Of a stretch of 64,000 bases of DNA, positions 27,718 through 36,076 are shown piece after piece. Position numbers and translations under genes: made by a program. The stretch covers positions 2,976,001 to 3,040,000 of the forward strand of contig NZ_JAFIDA010000001.1 in assembly GCF_017834145.1 (NCBI RefSeq). Direction: 5' to 3'. The DNA comes from Leucobacter exalbidus (GTDB lineage: Bacteria > Actinomycetota > Actinomycetes > Actinomycetales > Microbacteriaceae). Under the pieces are notes generated by a model. It did no database searches. It saw nothing but the letters and a program-made list of their open reading frames with translations, and was not told the origin of the DNA. How positions within the stretch are numbered: position 1 is the stretch's first letter; every line of letters starts with the position of its first letter.

Positions 27718-27729
27718 CCGGGGGAGAGC

Positions 27730-28596
27730 GTGTACAGCGCGATTCGTCGCAATAAGGTCAACAGCGTCCTCATTATTTTGCTGTTCGTGGCCATCATCGG
27801 TGGGCTCGGCTGGCTCGCCGCGGTGATCTACCAGTCACCCGGCATTGTGATCACCGTGCTTGTGTGCGCGCTCGGGTACGCCGCCCTGCAATACTTCATG
27901 GCCGGTCGTCAAGCGATCTCCATGAGCGGGGCGCAGCGCATCACCGAGGCAGACAACCCCCGGCTGTACCGCATCGTCGAGAACCTCGCGATCACCACCG
28001 GCACCCCCATGCCCGAGGTGTACATCGTGCATGATCCGGCGCCCAATGCGTTCGCCACCGGTCGAGACCCGCAGCACGCGATGGTCGCGGCCACCACCGG
28101 GCTGCTCGACATCATGACCGATGCCGAGCTCGAAGGCGTGATGGCGCACGAGCTGGGGCACGTGCGTAACTACGATATTCGCGTCTCCATGATCGTCTAC
28201 GGCCTCGTCGTCGCAATCGGCATGCTCGCCGACATGATGATGCGCCTGGCCATCTTCGGGCGCAACAACAGCAACCCGATGGTCATTGTCTTCGGGCTTG
28301 TGTCGATGATCGTTGCCCCCATCGTGGGCACGATCGTGCAGCTGGCGGTCTCTCGCCAGCGCGAGTATCTCGCCGATGCTACCGGCGCGCTCACCACGCG
28401 GCACCCCGAGGCGCTCGCGAGCGCCCTCCACAAGCTGTCGACGTACGGCCAGCCGCTAGAGAAACAGCAGTCGAGCATGGCGCACCTGTGGATCGCAGAC
28501 CCGTTGAAGCCCGGTTTGGCGCAGCGCCTCTTTGCGACGCACCCACCCATTCCCGATCGCATTCGTCGGCTGCTCGACATGGGCGGTAAGTTCTAG
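27730..28596 (+). CDS. M48 family membrane zinc protease (HtpX-like)
   Basis: A 288-residue integral-membrane metalloprotease. Two helices (about 15-32 and 36-55) precede the catalytic HELGH at 140-144; the third zinc ligand is Glu212 in SRQREYLADATGAL. Two more helices lie between. It should degrade misfolded membrane proteins. GTG at 27730 has GGGGAGAG just upstream. It is in an operon with lemA. Confidence 0.93.
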   Translation: MYSAIRRNKVNSVLIILLFVAIIGGLGWLAAVIYQSPGIVITVLVCALGYAALQYFMAGRQAISMSGAQRITEADNPRLYRIVENLAITTGTPMPEVYIVHDPAPNAFATGRDPQHAMVAATTGLLDIMTDAELEGVMAHELGHVRNYDIRVSMIVYGLVVAIGMLADMMMRLAIFGRNNSNPMVIVFGLVSMIVAPIVGTIVQLAVSRQREYLADATGALTTRHPEALASALHKLSTYGQPLEKQQSSMAHLWIADPLKPGLAQRLFATHPPIPDRIRRLLDMGGKF

Positions 28597-28673
28597 CAGC
28601 CCGGCCGGGGTGGGATCTGGGTGTGATGAAGCGGGCAACGCTAGGCTAGAAGAGTTGCCGAGGAGGTCGCACC

Positions 28674-30116
28674 GTGTCCGCCATGTTCCGTTCGCTCAAG
28701 GGTCGCAATTACCGCATCTGGTTCGCGGGTGCGCTGCTGTCCAACGTGGGCGGATGGATGCAATCGACCGCCCAAAACTGGGTCGTGCTCACCGAACTCA
28801 GCGACAATAACGCGTCGGCGGTGGGCGTCACGATGGCCCTGCAGTTCGCCCCGCAACTGTTGCTCGTGCCCTTCAGCGGCGCGGTCGCCGATAAATTCGA
28901 TCGGCGTAAAGTGCTGATGCTGACGCAGAGCCTGCTGATGCTCTGTGCGGCGGCGCTCGGCGTGCTGCTCGTCACCGGTGTCGCCGAACTGTGGCACGTG
29001 TATGGGTTTGCCCTCGCGCTGGGCGTCATCAACTCGTTCGATTCCACCTCGCGCCAGGCCTTCGTCTCCGACCTCGTTGAGGGTGACCAGCTCACCAACG
29101 CGATCGCGTTGAACTCGGCGTCGTTCAACTCGGCCCGGCTCGTCGGCCCCGCCGTCGCTGGCCTCTTGATTGCCGCGGTCGGTTCGGGCTGGGTGTTCAT
29201 GATCAACGCGGTGTCGTTCTTCGCGGTGTTGATCGCGCTCGTGTGCATAAAGCCCGCGCCGCGTGAGCTCGAGGTGGCGCCGCAGCGCGAAAGCCAACTG
29301 CGGCAGCTGGGCGCAGGGTTTAGGTACGTGCGGTATCGCCAAGACCTGCTCGTGATCTTCGTGATGGTGTTTGTGCTCGGCGCCTACAGCATGAACTTTC
29401 CGATTGTCGCCTCCACCATGGCCGTCGAGTTTGGCCGCGAAGCGAGCGACTATGGTCTGCTCTACACGATGCTCGCGATTGGCTCGCTCACCGGCGCACT
29501 GCTGGTAGCGAGACGCCCGGCAGCCCGCATGCGCGCCGTGATCGCCTCGGCGGGCGGCGTGGGGGTCGTCAGTCTCATTGCGGCCCTGATGCCCACCTTC
29601 TGGACCTTCGCAGGCACCCTTGTGTTCTTGGGGTTTGCCACCGCCACCCTGCTCACCACCGCCAACGGCTTCGTGCAGTCCACCGCGGCCCCTGAAGTGC
29701 GCGGGCGGGTCATCGCACTGTACGTGGCCGTGCTCGTGGGCGGTACACCGCTCGGCGCCCCGCTCGTGGGCGCTGCGGCCGACGAACTCGGCGCGCGATC
29801 AACCCTGTTTATCAGCTCGGCCGCGGCGATGCTCGCGTTCATCGTGGGCGCGGTGTGGCTGTTCACCGCGCGAAAACTGCGGCTGCACCGCGGTGACGGC
29901 TGGCACTTCGCGGTCACCCATGTCGGCCGCCCGGGCCTCGATGATGACCCGGGCAAACAGACCGAAACACTCACCGCTCCCATTGACGTTTTGCGGCGCG
30001 GAGAGATCGTTTTGCCGATCGAAAGCTCGGTGCCGCAAGAAACGGCAGCCGTGCCGCTTCCAACCAGCACGATTCGGTTACCCGGGCGTGCTGCAAAGGA
30101 TGAAGCGGGGGAGTAG
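28674..30116 (+). CDS. MFS transporter (EntS/DUF894-like)
   Basis: A 480-residue major facilitator protein with twelve membrane segments, opening LKGRNYRIWFAGALLSNVGGWMQSTAQNWVVL, as in the EntS-like efflux group, and the loop-2/3 motif DKFDRRKVLM. A hydrophilic C-terminal tail of about 80 residues follows. The GTG at 28674 has GAGGAGG upstream. It probably exports a drug or metabolite. It lies 65 bases before aspA on the same strand. Confidence 0.88.
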   Translation: MSAMFRSLKGRNYRIWFAGALLSNVGGWMQSTAQNWVVLTELSDNNASAVGVTMALQFAPQLLLVPFSGAVADKFDRRKVLMLTQSLLMLCAAALGVLLVTGVAELWHVYGFALALGVINSFDSTSRQAFVSDLVEGDQLTNAIALNSASFNSARLVGPAVAGLLIAAVGSGWVFMINAVSFFAVLIALVCIKPAPRELEVAPQRESQLRQLGAGFRYVRYRQDLLVIFVMVFVLGAYSMNFPIVASTMAVEFGREASDYGLLYTMLAIGSLTGALLVARRPAARMRAVIASAGGVGVVSLIAALMPTFWTFAGTLVFLGFATATLLTTANGFVQSTAAPEVRGRVIALYVAVLVGGTPLGAPLVGAAADELGARSTLFISSAAAMLAFIVGAVWLFTARKLRLHRGDGWHFAVTHVGRPGLDDDPGKQTETLTAPIDVLRRGEIVLPIESSVPQETAAVPLPTSTIRLPGRAAKDEAGE

Positions 30117-30181
30117 GCTGTGGGCGTACCCGCGGATTCTTCCGCATTTTTCCCCTGAATATAGATGGAGCCAAGATACCG

Positions 30182-31654
30182 GTGAGTGACTTCCTGTCGG
30201 CACAAACGCGCACTGAAACCGACTCGATCGGCAGTGTAGAGGTACCCGCGGCCGCTTACTGGGGCGTGCACACGGCCCGCGCCCACGAGAACTTTCCGAT
30301 CGCGCGCCGTCCCGTCTCGGTTTACCCTGATTTCGTGCGCGCATTTGCGTGTGTGAAGCAGGCAGCATCACGCGCAAACCTTGAGATTGGTGCGCTCGAT
30401 GAGCAGCGTGCCACGCTCATCGATCGTGCGTGCGAAGAGATTAAGACCGGTCTGCTGCATGACCAGTTCGTTGTGGGTGTCGTGCAGGGCGGCGCTGGCA
30501 CCTCGACGAACATGAACGCGAACGAAGTGATCACCAACCGTGCGCTTGAACTCGCAGGCCACCCCAAGGGTGACTACGCGTTCATTCACCCGAACGATCA
30601 CACGAACCACAGCCAGTCGACGAACGACACCTACCCGACCGCGATCAAGATTGCGCTCGCGTTCTCGCTCGACAGCCTGCTCGACGAGCTCGCACTGCTG
30701 TCTGACTCGTTCGCCGCAAAGGGCCGCGAGTTCAAGGACATCATCAAGGTCGGCCGCACGCAGCTGCAGGACGCGGTACCGATGACCCTCGGTCAAGAGT
30801 TCAACGCGTTCTCGGTGACGCTGCGTGAAGACATCGATCGCCTGCGCGAGGCCGTCTCGCTGCTGCGCGAGATCAACATGGGTGCCACCGCCATCGGTAC
30901 CGGCATCAACGCGCCCCGCGGCTACAAAGAGACGGTGCTCAAGCACCTGCGCGAGATCACGAACCTCGATCTCGTGACCGCTGGCGACCTCGTCGAGTCC
31001 ACGAGCGACACCGGTGTGTTCGTGACCTTCTCTGCCGCACTGAAGCGCAGCGCACTGAAGCTCTCGAAGATCTCGAACGACCTGCGCCTGCTGTCTTCGG
31101 GCCCGCAGGCCGGCTTCGGTGAGATCAACCTGCCCGCCCGCCAGGCTGGCTCGTCGATCATGCCCGGCAAGGTGAACCCCGTGATCCCCGAGGCCGTGTC
31201 TCAGGTCGCGTACGCGATTGCCGGATCAGACGTGACCGTGTCAATGGCCGTCGAAGCCGGTCAGCTGCAGCTGAACGCCTTCGAGCCGATCATTGCGCAC
31301 TCACTGTTCCAGTCGATTACCTGGCTCGAGCGTGCCTGCCAGACGCTGCGCGTGAACTGCGTTGACGGCATCACCGCGAACGTTGATCACCTCGAAGACA
31401 TGGTCGCGCGCTCGGTGACCGTAATCACCGCCCTCGCGCCCGTGATCGGGTACTACGAGGCCGCCAGCCTCGCGAAGGAGGCCCTGGCCACCAACGAACG
31501 CGTCGGCGATCTCGTGGTGTCACGTGGCCTGCTCAGCCAGGAAGAGCTCGACGACATCCTGCAGCCCTCGAAGCTCGCAGGGCTGCACCCCGAGACGGGT
31601 GCGATCGACATCATCCGCGCTGAAGAAGACGCAGCAGCAGACGTCGCCGTGTAA
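30182..31654 (+). CDS. aspA: Aspartate ammonia-lyase
   Basis: A 490-residue enzyme of the fumarase/aspartase superfamily, deaminating L-aspartate to fumarate. Motifs include ERDSIGSVEVPAAAYWGVHT-like N-terminus (here ETDSIGSVEVPAAAYWGVHT), NHSQSTNDTYPTA, and the signature GSSIMPGKVNPVIPEA around 320. The GVHTARAHENFPI region and the MPGK loop favour aspartase over fumarase. It ends at a strong terminator. It starts with GTG. Confidence 0.94.
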   Translation: MSDFLSAQTRTETDSIGSVEVPAAAYWGVHTARAHENFPIARRPVSVYPDFVRAFACVKQAASRANLEIGALDEQRATLIDRACEEIKTGLLHDQFVVGVVQGGAGTSTNMNANEVITNRALELAGHPKGDYAFIHPNDHTNHSQSTNDTYPTAIKIALAFSLDSLLDELALLSDSFAAKGREFKDIIKVGRTQLQDAVPMTLGQEFNAFSVTLREDIDRLREAVSLLREINMGATAIGTGINAPRGYKETVLKHLREITNLDLVTAGDLVESTSDTGVFVTFSAALKRSALKLSKISNDLRLLSSGPQAGFGEINLPARQAGSSIMPGKVNPVIPEAVSQVAYAIAGSDVTVSMAVEAGQLQLNAFEPIIAHSLFQSITWLERACQTLRVNCVDGITANVDHLEDMVARSVTVITALAPVIGYYEAASLAKEALATNERVGDLVVSRGLLSQEELDDILQPSKLAGLHPETGAIDIIRAEEDAAADVAV

Positions 31655-31671
31655 CCTCGGCTACACGCGCG

Positions 31672-31707
31672 AAAGCCGGCGAGATCATTTCGATCTCGCC
31701 GGCTTTT
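31672..31707. terminator. Bidirectional terminator between aspA and the FAH gene
   Basis: AAAGCCGGCGAGATC and GATCTCGCCGGCTTT pair perfectly around ATTTC, with A/T-rich flanks. Confidence 0.93.
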
Positions 31708-31733
31708 GTGCGTTATGCGGGTGCAGCTAGGCG

Positions 31734-32600
31734 TTAGGCCTGGGTGCAGGTTGAAGTCAGCGCGCCAATGCCCTCAATGGTGACGGTGACCTCGGTGCCG
31801 GGCACCAAGTACAGCGGCGGCTTGCGTGACCGGCCGGCGCCCCCGGGTGAACCCGTCGAGATGACCGTGCCGGGCAGTAACGTGGTGGACTGCGAGATCG
31901 AAGCGATGAGCTCAGCAACCGAGCGCACCATGAACGACGTGTCTGAATCTTGCACGCGCAGGCCGTCAACATCGGTGGTGATGCCGAGCTTTTGCGGATC
32001 CGGAATCTCATCAGCGGTCGTGACGACCGGGCCCACGGGCGTGAAGCCGTCAAACGACTTGCATCGCGACCACTGCGGCTCTTGGAACTGGATGTTGCGG
32101 GCCGTGATGTCGTTGACGGCGGTGTAGCCGAAGACGAAGTCGAGGGCTTCCTCAGCCGAGACGTTCTTGGCGGCCTTGCCGATGATGACACCGAGCTCGC
32201 CCTCGTAGTCGACCTCTTCGCTCAGGTGCACCGGAATGGGCACCTCGCCGCCGTGGGCGCCGTGCGAGTTGGGGAAGAGTGAGAAGAGCACCGGGCCCGA
32301 GTCGTTGTCGAGGCTCAGTTCGCTCGCGTGCTCGTCGTAGTTCAGGCCGACGGCCAGCGTGATGGGAGCACCGATGACGGCGGGGGCAAAGGTGACGTCG
32401 GTGAGCGGCGTCCAGTTCTCGGCCGCGCAGGTGCTGACCGCGGTGCGCAGCGCACGGTTGGCCGCGGGGCCAGCCTCAATGTGCTGCTGGAGGGTGCGTG
32501 CGGAGCTGCCGAGGCTGCGCACGGGGACACACGACTCTCCGCGAACGACTGCGAGTTCAGGAGTGGTATCAGGGGAGAAGATCAAGTGCGCGAGTTTCAC
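31734..32600 (-). CDS. Fumarylacetoacetate hydrolase family protein
   Basis: A 288-residue FAH-fold enzyme. The metal-binding pattern is present: GLNYDEHASE (about 106-115), EVDYEGELGVIIG (about 150-162) and VFGYTAVNDITARNIQ with conserved Asp and Glu. The end reads ISTGSPGGAGRSRKPPLYLVPGTEVTVTIEGIG. Members hydrolyse or decarboxylate beta-diketo acids in aromatic degradation (for example 2-hydroxyhepta-2,4-diene-1,7-dioate isomerase) or act as acylpyruvases. No degradation operon adjoins it, so the substrate is open. Start is GTG. Confidence 0.88.
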   Translation of the reverse strand: MKLAHLIFSPDTTPELAVVRGESCVPVRSLGSSARTLQQHIEAGPAANRALRTAVSTCAAENWTPLTDVTFAPAVIGAPITLAVGLNYDEHASELSLDNDSGPVLFSLFPNSHGAHGGEVPIPVHLSEEVDYEGELGVIIGKAAKNVSAEEALDFVFGYTAVNDITARNIQFQEPQWSRCKSFDGFTPVGPVVTTADEIPDPQKLGITTDVDGLRVQDSDTSFMVRSVAELIASISQSTTLLPGTVISTGSPGGAGRSRKPPLYLVPGTEVTVTIEGIGALTSTCTQA

Positions 32601-32650
32601 TCCTCTAGGGTAGCCGACCCAGATGATTCAGGGGGCTCAGGGGGATATCT

Positions 32651-32688
32651 GCAGTGTCGACCCCTGAACTTTGTGTGGTCGACACTGC
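32651..32688. repeat. Perfect 12-bp inverted repeat upstream of the FAH gene
   Basis: GCAGTGTCGACC (32651-32662) and its exact complement (32677-32688) are separated by 14 bases in the region shared by the divergent FAH and FKBP genes. The spacing suits a dimeric regulator or a stem. Confidence 0.7.
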
Positions 32689-32751
32689 GCAGACAGTTCC
32701 CTCTGAGCGAACGAACAGGCAACTGGCCCAGGTTTCCGAGAGAATGGGCGC

Positions 32752-33123
32752 ATGACCGAATCATCGAAGAGCAAGCCCGAAATCGAATTCCCCGAGGGCC
32801 CGGCACCCGCCGAGCTGCAGATTGAAGACATTGAGGTGGGCACCGGTGCTGAGGCACTCGCCAGCTCAACCGTCGACGTGCACTACCTGGGCGTCGAGTA
32901 CGAAACCGGCGATGAGTTCGACTCGTCGTGGGGTCGCGGCGAATCCATCAACTTCCCGCTGCGCGCCCTCATCCAGGGCTGGCAGGTGGGCATCCCCGGC
33001 ATGAAGGTCGGCGGCCGCCGCAAGCTCGTGGTACCCCCGGCTCAGGCTTACGGCACCGCAGGTGGGCACCCGCTCGCCGGCAAGACCCTGATCTTCGTGA
33101 TCGACCTGATCGGCGTGAGCTAA
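32752..33123 (+). CDS. FKBP-type peptidyl-prolyl cis-trans isomerase
   Basis: A 123-residue cytoplasmic FKBP. It has VDVHYLGVEYETGDEFDSSWGRGESINFPL, LIQGWQVGIPGMKVGGRRKLVVPPAQAYG and the final FVIDLIGV strand, with no signal peptide. It speeds proline isomerisation in protein folding. GAGAAT ends six bases before the ATG. Two palindromes follow the stop. Confidence 0.95.
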   Translation: MTESSKSKPEIEFPEGPAPAELQIEDIEVGTGAEALASSTVDVHYLGVEYETGDEFDSSWGRGESINFPLRALIQGWQVGIPGMKVGGRRKLVVPPAQAYGTAGGHPLAGKTLIFVIDLIGVS

Positions 33124-33135
33124 GCTCAACCCTTC

Positions 33136-33201
33136 GCGTATGGGCAACAATTGTTGCCCATACGCCTCGCTGGCCTCAACCATATTTGGTTGGGGCCAGC
33201 G
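33136..33201. repeat. Two consecutive large palindromes after the FKBP gene
   Basis: The first is a loopless perfect palindrome of 30 bp with half GCGTATGGGCAACAA (33136-33165). The second has arms CGCTGGCCTCAACC / GGTTGGGGCCAGCG with one mismatch (33168-33201), followed by GTGTTTT. The second can serve as a terminator. Confidence 0.85.
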
Positions 33202-33324
33202 GTGTTTTATGGGCGAAAACGCCGCGCAGGCATTGACGTATCTGACAGTGCCTGCCACAGAAAAATGGCCTGAGTGGTAACGTAGCTTCGTTCAGCAATT
33301 GCACAGGAAGAAACGGAGCAACCG

Positions 33325-34800
33325 GTGGCCTCAGCCGATCCGACCACGCAGAGCGAAAGCGCTGTACCTCGCGAGCCGAAGAACCGGGTAGACCGGTACT
33401 TCAACATCACGGAGCGTGGTTCTTCGTTCAGTGCAGAGATTCGCGGTGGGCTCGTCACGTTCGTGACGATGGCCTACATCGTGATTCTTAACCCCATCAT
33501 CTTGACGAGCGGCGTCGACGTCGAGGGCAACACGCTCTCGTTCCCCGCCGTCAGCGCGGTCACCGCCCTCACCGCCGGCGTGATGACGATTCTGTTCGGC
33601 CTCGTCTCGCGCCTGCCCTTCGGCTTCGCGGCGGGCCTGGGCATTAACGCCTTCTTGGCGTTCTCGGTCGTGGGCCAGGTGACCTGGCCCGAGGCCATGG
33701 CCATCGTCGTGATCAACGGTGCGCTCATTGTGCTGCTCGCCGCCACCGGCCTGCGCCGCATGATCTTCAACGCCGTGCCCGTTGAGCTGAAGCTCGCGAT
33801 CACGGTCGGCATTGGCCTGTTCATTGCGTTCATTGGGTTTGTGAACTCGGGCTTCGTGACGGCCACCGGCCAGGGTTCGCCCCCCGTGGGCCTGGGCGGC
33901 GACGGCTCGATCGTCACCATCCCCACGCTGTTGTTCGTGCTCACGCTGCTGATCACCGGCGTACTCGTCGCCGCAAAGGTGAAGGGCGGGCTGCTCATCG
34001 GCCTCGTCGTCGGCACCATCGGCGCAGTGATCGTCGAAGCAGTAGCGCACCTCGGCCCGCAGGTCGGCGCTGACGGCGAGATCGCGAACGCGGGCGGCTG
34101 GAGCCTCACCGTGCCCGAGCTCAGCGGCGCCCCCTTCAGCATCCCCGATCTGAGCCTCGTCGGCGCCGTCGACTTCAACCTCGGCCGCGTGGGTATCGTG
34201 ACCGTCATCATGCTCGTGTTCACGCTGCTGTTCACCAACTTCTTTGACGCCATGGGCACGATGACTGGCCTGTCACGCGAAGCTGGCGTCTCAGACGAAA
34301 AGGGCAACTTCCCCCGCATCAAGTCGGCCCTCGTGGTCGAGGGTGTGGGTGCCATCGCCGGCGGCCTGACCTCGTCATCGTCAAACACCGTGTTCGTTGA
34401 ATCGGGCGCGGGCATCGGCGAGGGTGCGCGCACCGGGTTTGCGAACCTCATCACCGGCGGCATGTTCTTGCTCGCCATGTTCTTCACCCCGCTCACCCAG
34501 ATCGTGCCGACCGAGGTCGCTGCAGCGGCCCTCGTGATCGTGGGCGCGATGATGATGGCGCAGATCAAGCACATCGATCTCAGCGACTTCCGTGTGCTGC
34601 TGCCGGTGTTCCTCACCATCTCGGTGATGCCCATGACCTACTCGATCGCAAACGGCATCGGCGCTGGCTTCGTGTCGTGGGCGCTCGTGCACGCGCTCAG
34701 CGGCCGGGCCAAGCAGGTGCACTGGCTGTTGTGGATCGTTTCGGCAGGCTTCGTGATCTTCTTCGCGCGCGGCCCCCTCGAATCCCTGATGGGCATGTAA
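33325..34800 (+). CDS. NCS2 family purine permease (AzgA/PbuG-like)
   Basis: A 491-residue membrane protein with about 12-14 helices. GLGINAFLAFSVV, VPVELKLAITVGIGLFIAFIGF and TNFFDAMGTMTGLSREAG are characteristic of the AzgA-like branch of nucleobase:cation symporters, which import adenine, guanine or hypoxanthine. The second half carries SSSSNTVFVESGAGIGEGARTGFAN. GTG at 33325 has CGGAG upstream. It ends at a strong terminator. Confidence 0.93.
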   Translation: MASADPTTQSESAVPREPKNRVDRYFNITERGSSFSAEIRGGLVTFVTMAYIVILNPIILTSGVDVEGNTLSFPAVSAVTALTAGVMTILFGLVSRLPFGFAAGLGINAFLAFSVVGQVTWPEAMAIVVINGALIVLLAATGLRRMIFNAVPVELKLAITVGIGLFIAFIGFVNSGFVTATGQGSPPVGLGGDGSIVTIPTLLFVLTLLITGVLVAAKVKGGLLIGLVVGTIGAVIVEAVAHLGPQVGADGEIANAGGWSLTVPELSGAPFSIPDLSLVGAVDFNLGRVGIVTVIMLVFTLLFTNFFDAMGTMTGLSREAGVSDEKGNFPRIKSALVVEGVGAIAGGLTSSSSNTVFVESGAGIGEGARTGFANLITGGMFLLAMFFTPLTQIVPTEVAAAALVIVGAMMMAQIKHIDLSDFRVLLPVFLTISVMPMTYSIANGIGAGFVSWALVHALSGRAKQVHWLLWIVSAGFVIFFARGPLESLMGM

Positions 34801-34822
34801 CCCAGGCGATACCGAACCGTCA

Positions 34823-34860
34823 CAAAACGGGCTCGAATCTTCGGATTCGGGCCCGTTTTG
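34823..34860 (+). terminator. Terminator after the purine permease
   Basis: CAAAACGGGCTCGAATC pairs with GATTCGGGCCCGTTTTG (one mismatch) around a TTCG tetraloop. Confidence 0.93.
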
Positions 34861-34890
34861 TGTCTTCCACGTGTCATTCCGCACACCCCG

Positions 34891-34919
34891 TTGACAGGGT
34901 CTGCGCACTGTAATACCTT
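34891..34919 (+). promoter_or_regulatory. Sigma-70-type promoter of the formamide operon
   Basis: A consensus -35 TTGACA (34891-34896), 17-base spacer and TACCTT (34914-34919). It predicts a leader of about 110 nucleotides before the AmiS/UreI gene. Confidence 0.65.
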
Positions 34920-34954
34920 CGAGGGAAGGGAGCGCGCCTCACAAGAGCGCACAC

Positions 34955-34988
34955 CGCTGGGGGTACCGGATACGTTCCCGGCCCAGCG
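34955..34988 (+). other. Leader hairpin before the amide channel gene
   Basis: CGCTGGG (34955-34961) pairs with CCCAGCG (34982-34988), with a further internal GG/CC stem. There is no T run. It may be a regulatory leader structure; I could not match it to a known riboswitch. Confidence 0.4.
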
Positions 34989-35037
34989 CCCCACGATTCA
35001 CGCATTTTCCACGCACCGTAGCGAATGGAGAGTTGTC

Positions 35038-35676
35038 ATGAGCAGTGTAGGTCTGTTGTACGTGGGCGCCGTGTTATTTATCAACGGGCTCATGCTGATT
35101 GACGTGGTGCCCGCCAAAGCAGCGGCGGCCATGAACCTGTTCGTGGGCGGGATGCAGGTGATTTTTCCCACGATCATCATCGCGCAGGCTGGCGGTGACC
35201 AAGCCACGATCTTGGGGGCCTCGGGGCTCTACCTCTTCGGGTTCACTTACCTCTACGTCGCCTGGAACACCCTCACCGAGGCACCCGGTGAGGGGCTGGG
35301 CTGGTTCTCGCTGTTCGTCTCCTGCTGCGCCGTGGTCTATGGCGTGCTGCAATTCACGATGTTCGCCGACCCCGTCTTCGGCGTGATCTGGTTTGCGTGG
35401 GCGGTGCTCTGGTTCTTGTTCTTCCTGCTGCTGGGCCTGGGCAAAGCGCAACTGGGCCGCTTGACCGGCTGGTTCACGCTCTGGCTCGGCATCTTCTCAG
35501 GCGCCATTCCCGCGCTGCTGATGCTCTCGGGCGGATACGTCACAGGCCCCACCGAGGGCTGGATCGCCGCGGTGCTCGCGCTCGTGCTGCTGGCGCTGTC
35601 TTGGGCACTGGGCAAACCCCGCGCCCCCGGATCCGACGCGCCCACCCCCGCAGGGGCCCGCGTGGCCGGCGCCTAA
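35038..35676 (+). CDS. AmiS/UreI family amide/urea channel
   Basis: A 212-residue membrane protein with six or seven helices, the length of the AmiS/UreI proton-gated urea and short-chain amide channels. LLYVGAVLFINGLMLI at the start and TYLYVAWN with WFSLFVSCCAV in the middle match the family. GGAGAG supports the ATG at 35038. It leads an operon with fmdB and formamidase, so it should admit formamide or acetamide. A proline-rich tail ends the protein. Confidence 0.93.
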   Translation: MSSVGLLYVGAVLFINGLMLIDVVPAKAAAAMNLFVGGMQVIFPTIIIAQAGGDQATILGASGLYLFGFTYLYVAWNTLTEAPGEGLGWFSLFVSCCAVVYGVLQFTMFADPVFGVIWFAWAVLWFLFFLLLGLGKAQLGRLTGWFTLWLGIFSGAIPALLMLSGGYVTGPTEGWIAAVLALVLLALSWALGKPRAPGSDAPTPAGARVAGA

Positions 35677-35712
35677 CACTTCTACTTCAGTCACTCGAGA
35701 AAGGGGGCATAC

Positions 35713-35997
35713 GTGCCCAGCTACAGCTTCAGATGTATCGAGGGGTGTGAATTCGACGCCATGTATTCCATGAGCGAGGTGCCCCGTCAGACCGACTGCA
35801 AAGTGTGCGGCCGGGCCGCGAAGCGCACGGTGACGGCACCGCATCTCTCGGCGACGGGAAGCTCGGCCTTCCAACTCGTCGATCGCGCCGCCCGCACGGC
35901 GCACGAGCCCGACGTCGTCTCACGTCTGCCGGGCCAGGGAAGGAAACCTCAGCGGTTCACCAGTAACCCGTTGCACGCAAAACTGCCGCGAAGCTAA
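35713..35997 (+). CDS. fmdB: FmdB-type zinc ribbon protein
   Basis: A 94-residue FmdB family protein: PSYSFRCIEGCEFDAMYSM with Cys8 and Cys12, then CKVC (about 29-32), forming a four-cysteine zinc ribbon, and a basic flexible tail. In Methylophilus the homologue regulates formamidase expression; here it is between the channel and the formamidase genes, 36 bases after the former. Start is GTG. Confidence 0.93.
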   Translation: MPSYSFRCIEGCEFDAMYSMSEVPRQTDCKVCGRAAKRTVTAPHLSATGSSAFQLVDRAARTAHEPDVVSRLPGQGRKPQRFTSNPLHAKLPRS

Positions 35998-36076
35998 CGC
36001 TCGCCCACAATCGTTTGGCGGCGCAGGTGCCGCCAAATGCCCAGGACCACGTACGAAGACCGAAAGGTGTAAGTCG

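Noticed and set aside
33136..33165. Replication origin or recombination site at the 30-bp palindrome
   Set aside because: There are no DnaA boxes, AT-rich stretch, or dif-like features nearby; a single palindrome is insufficient.
34920..35037. ykkC/guanidine riboswitch before the amide operon
   Set aside because: The conserved ykkC sequence blocks are not present; only a simple stem is visible.
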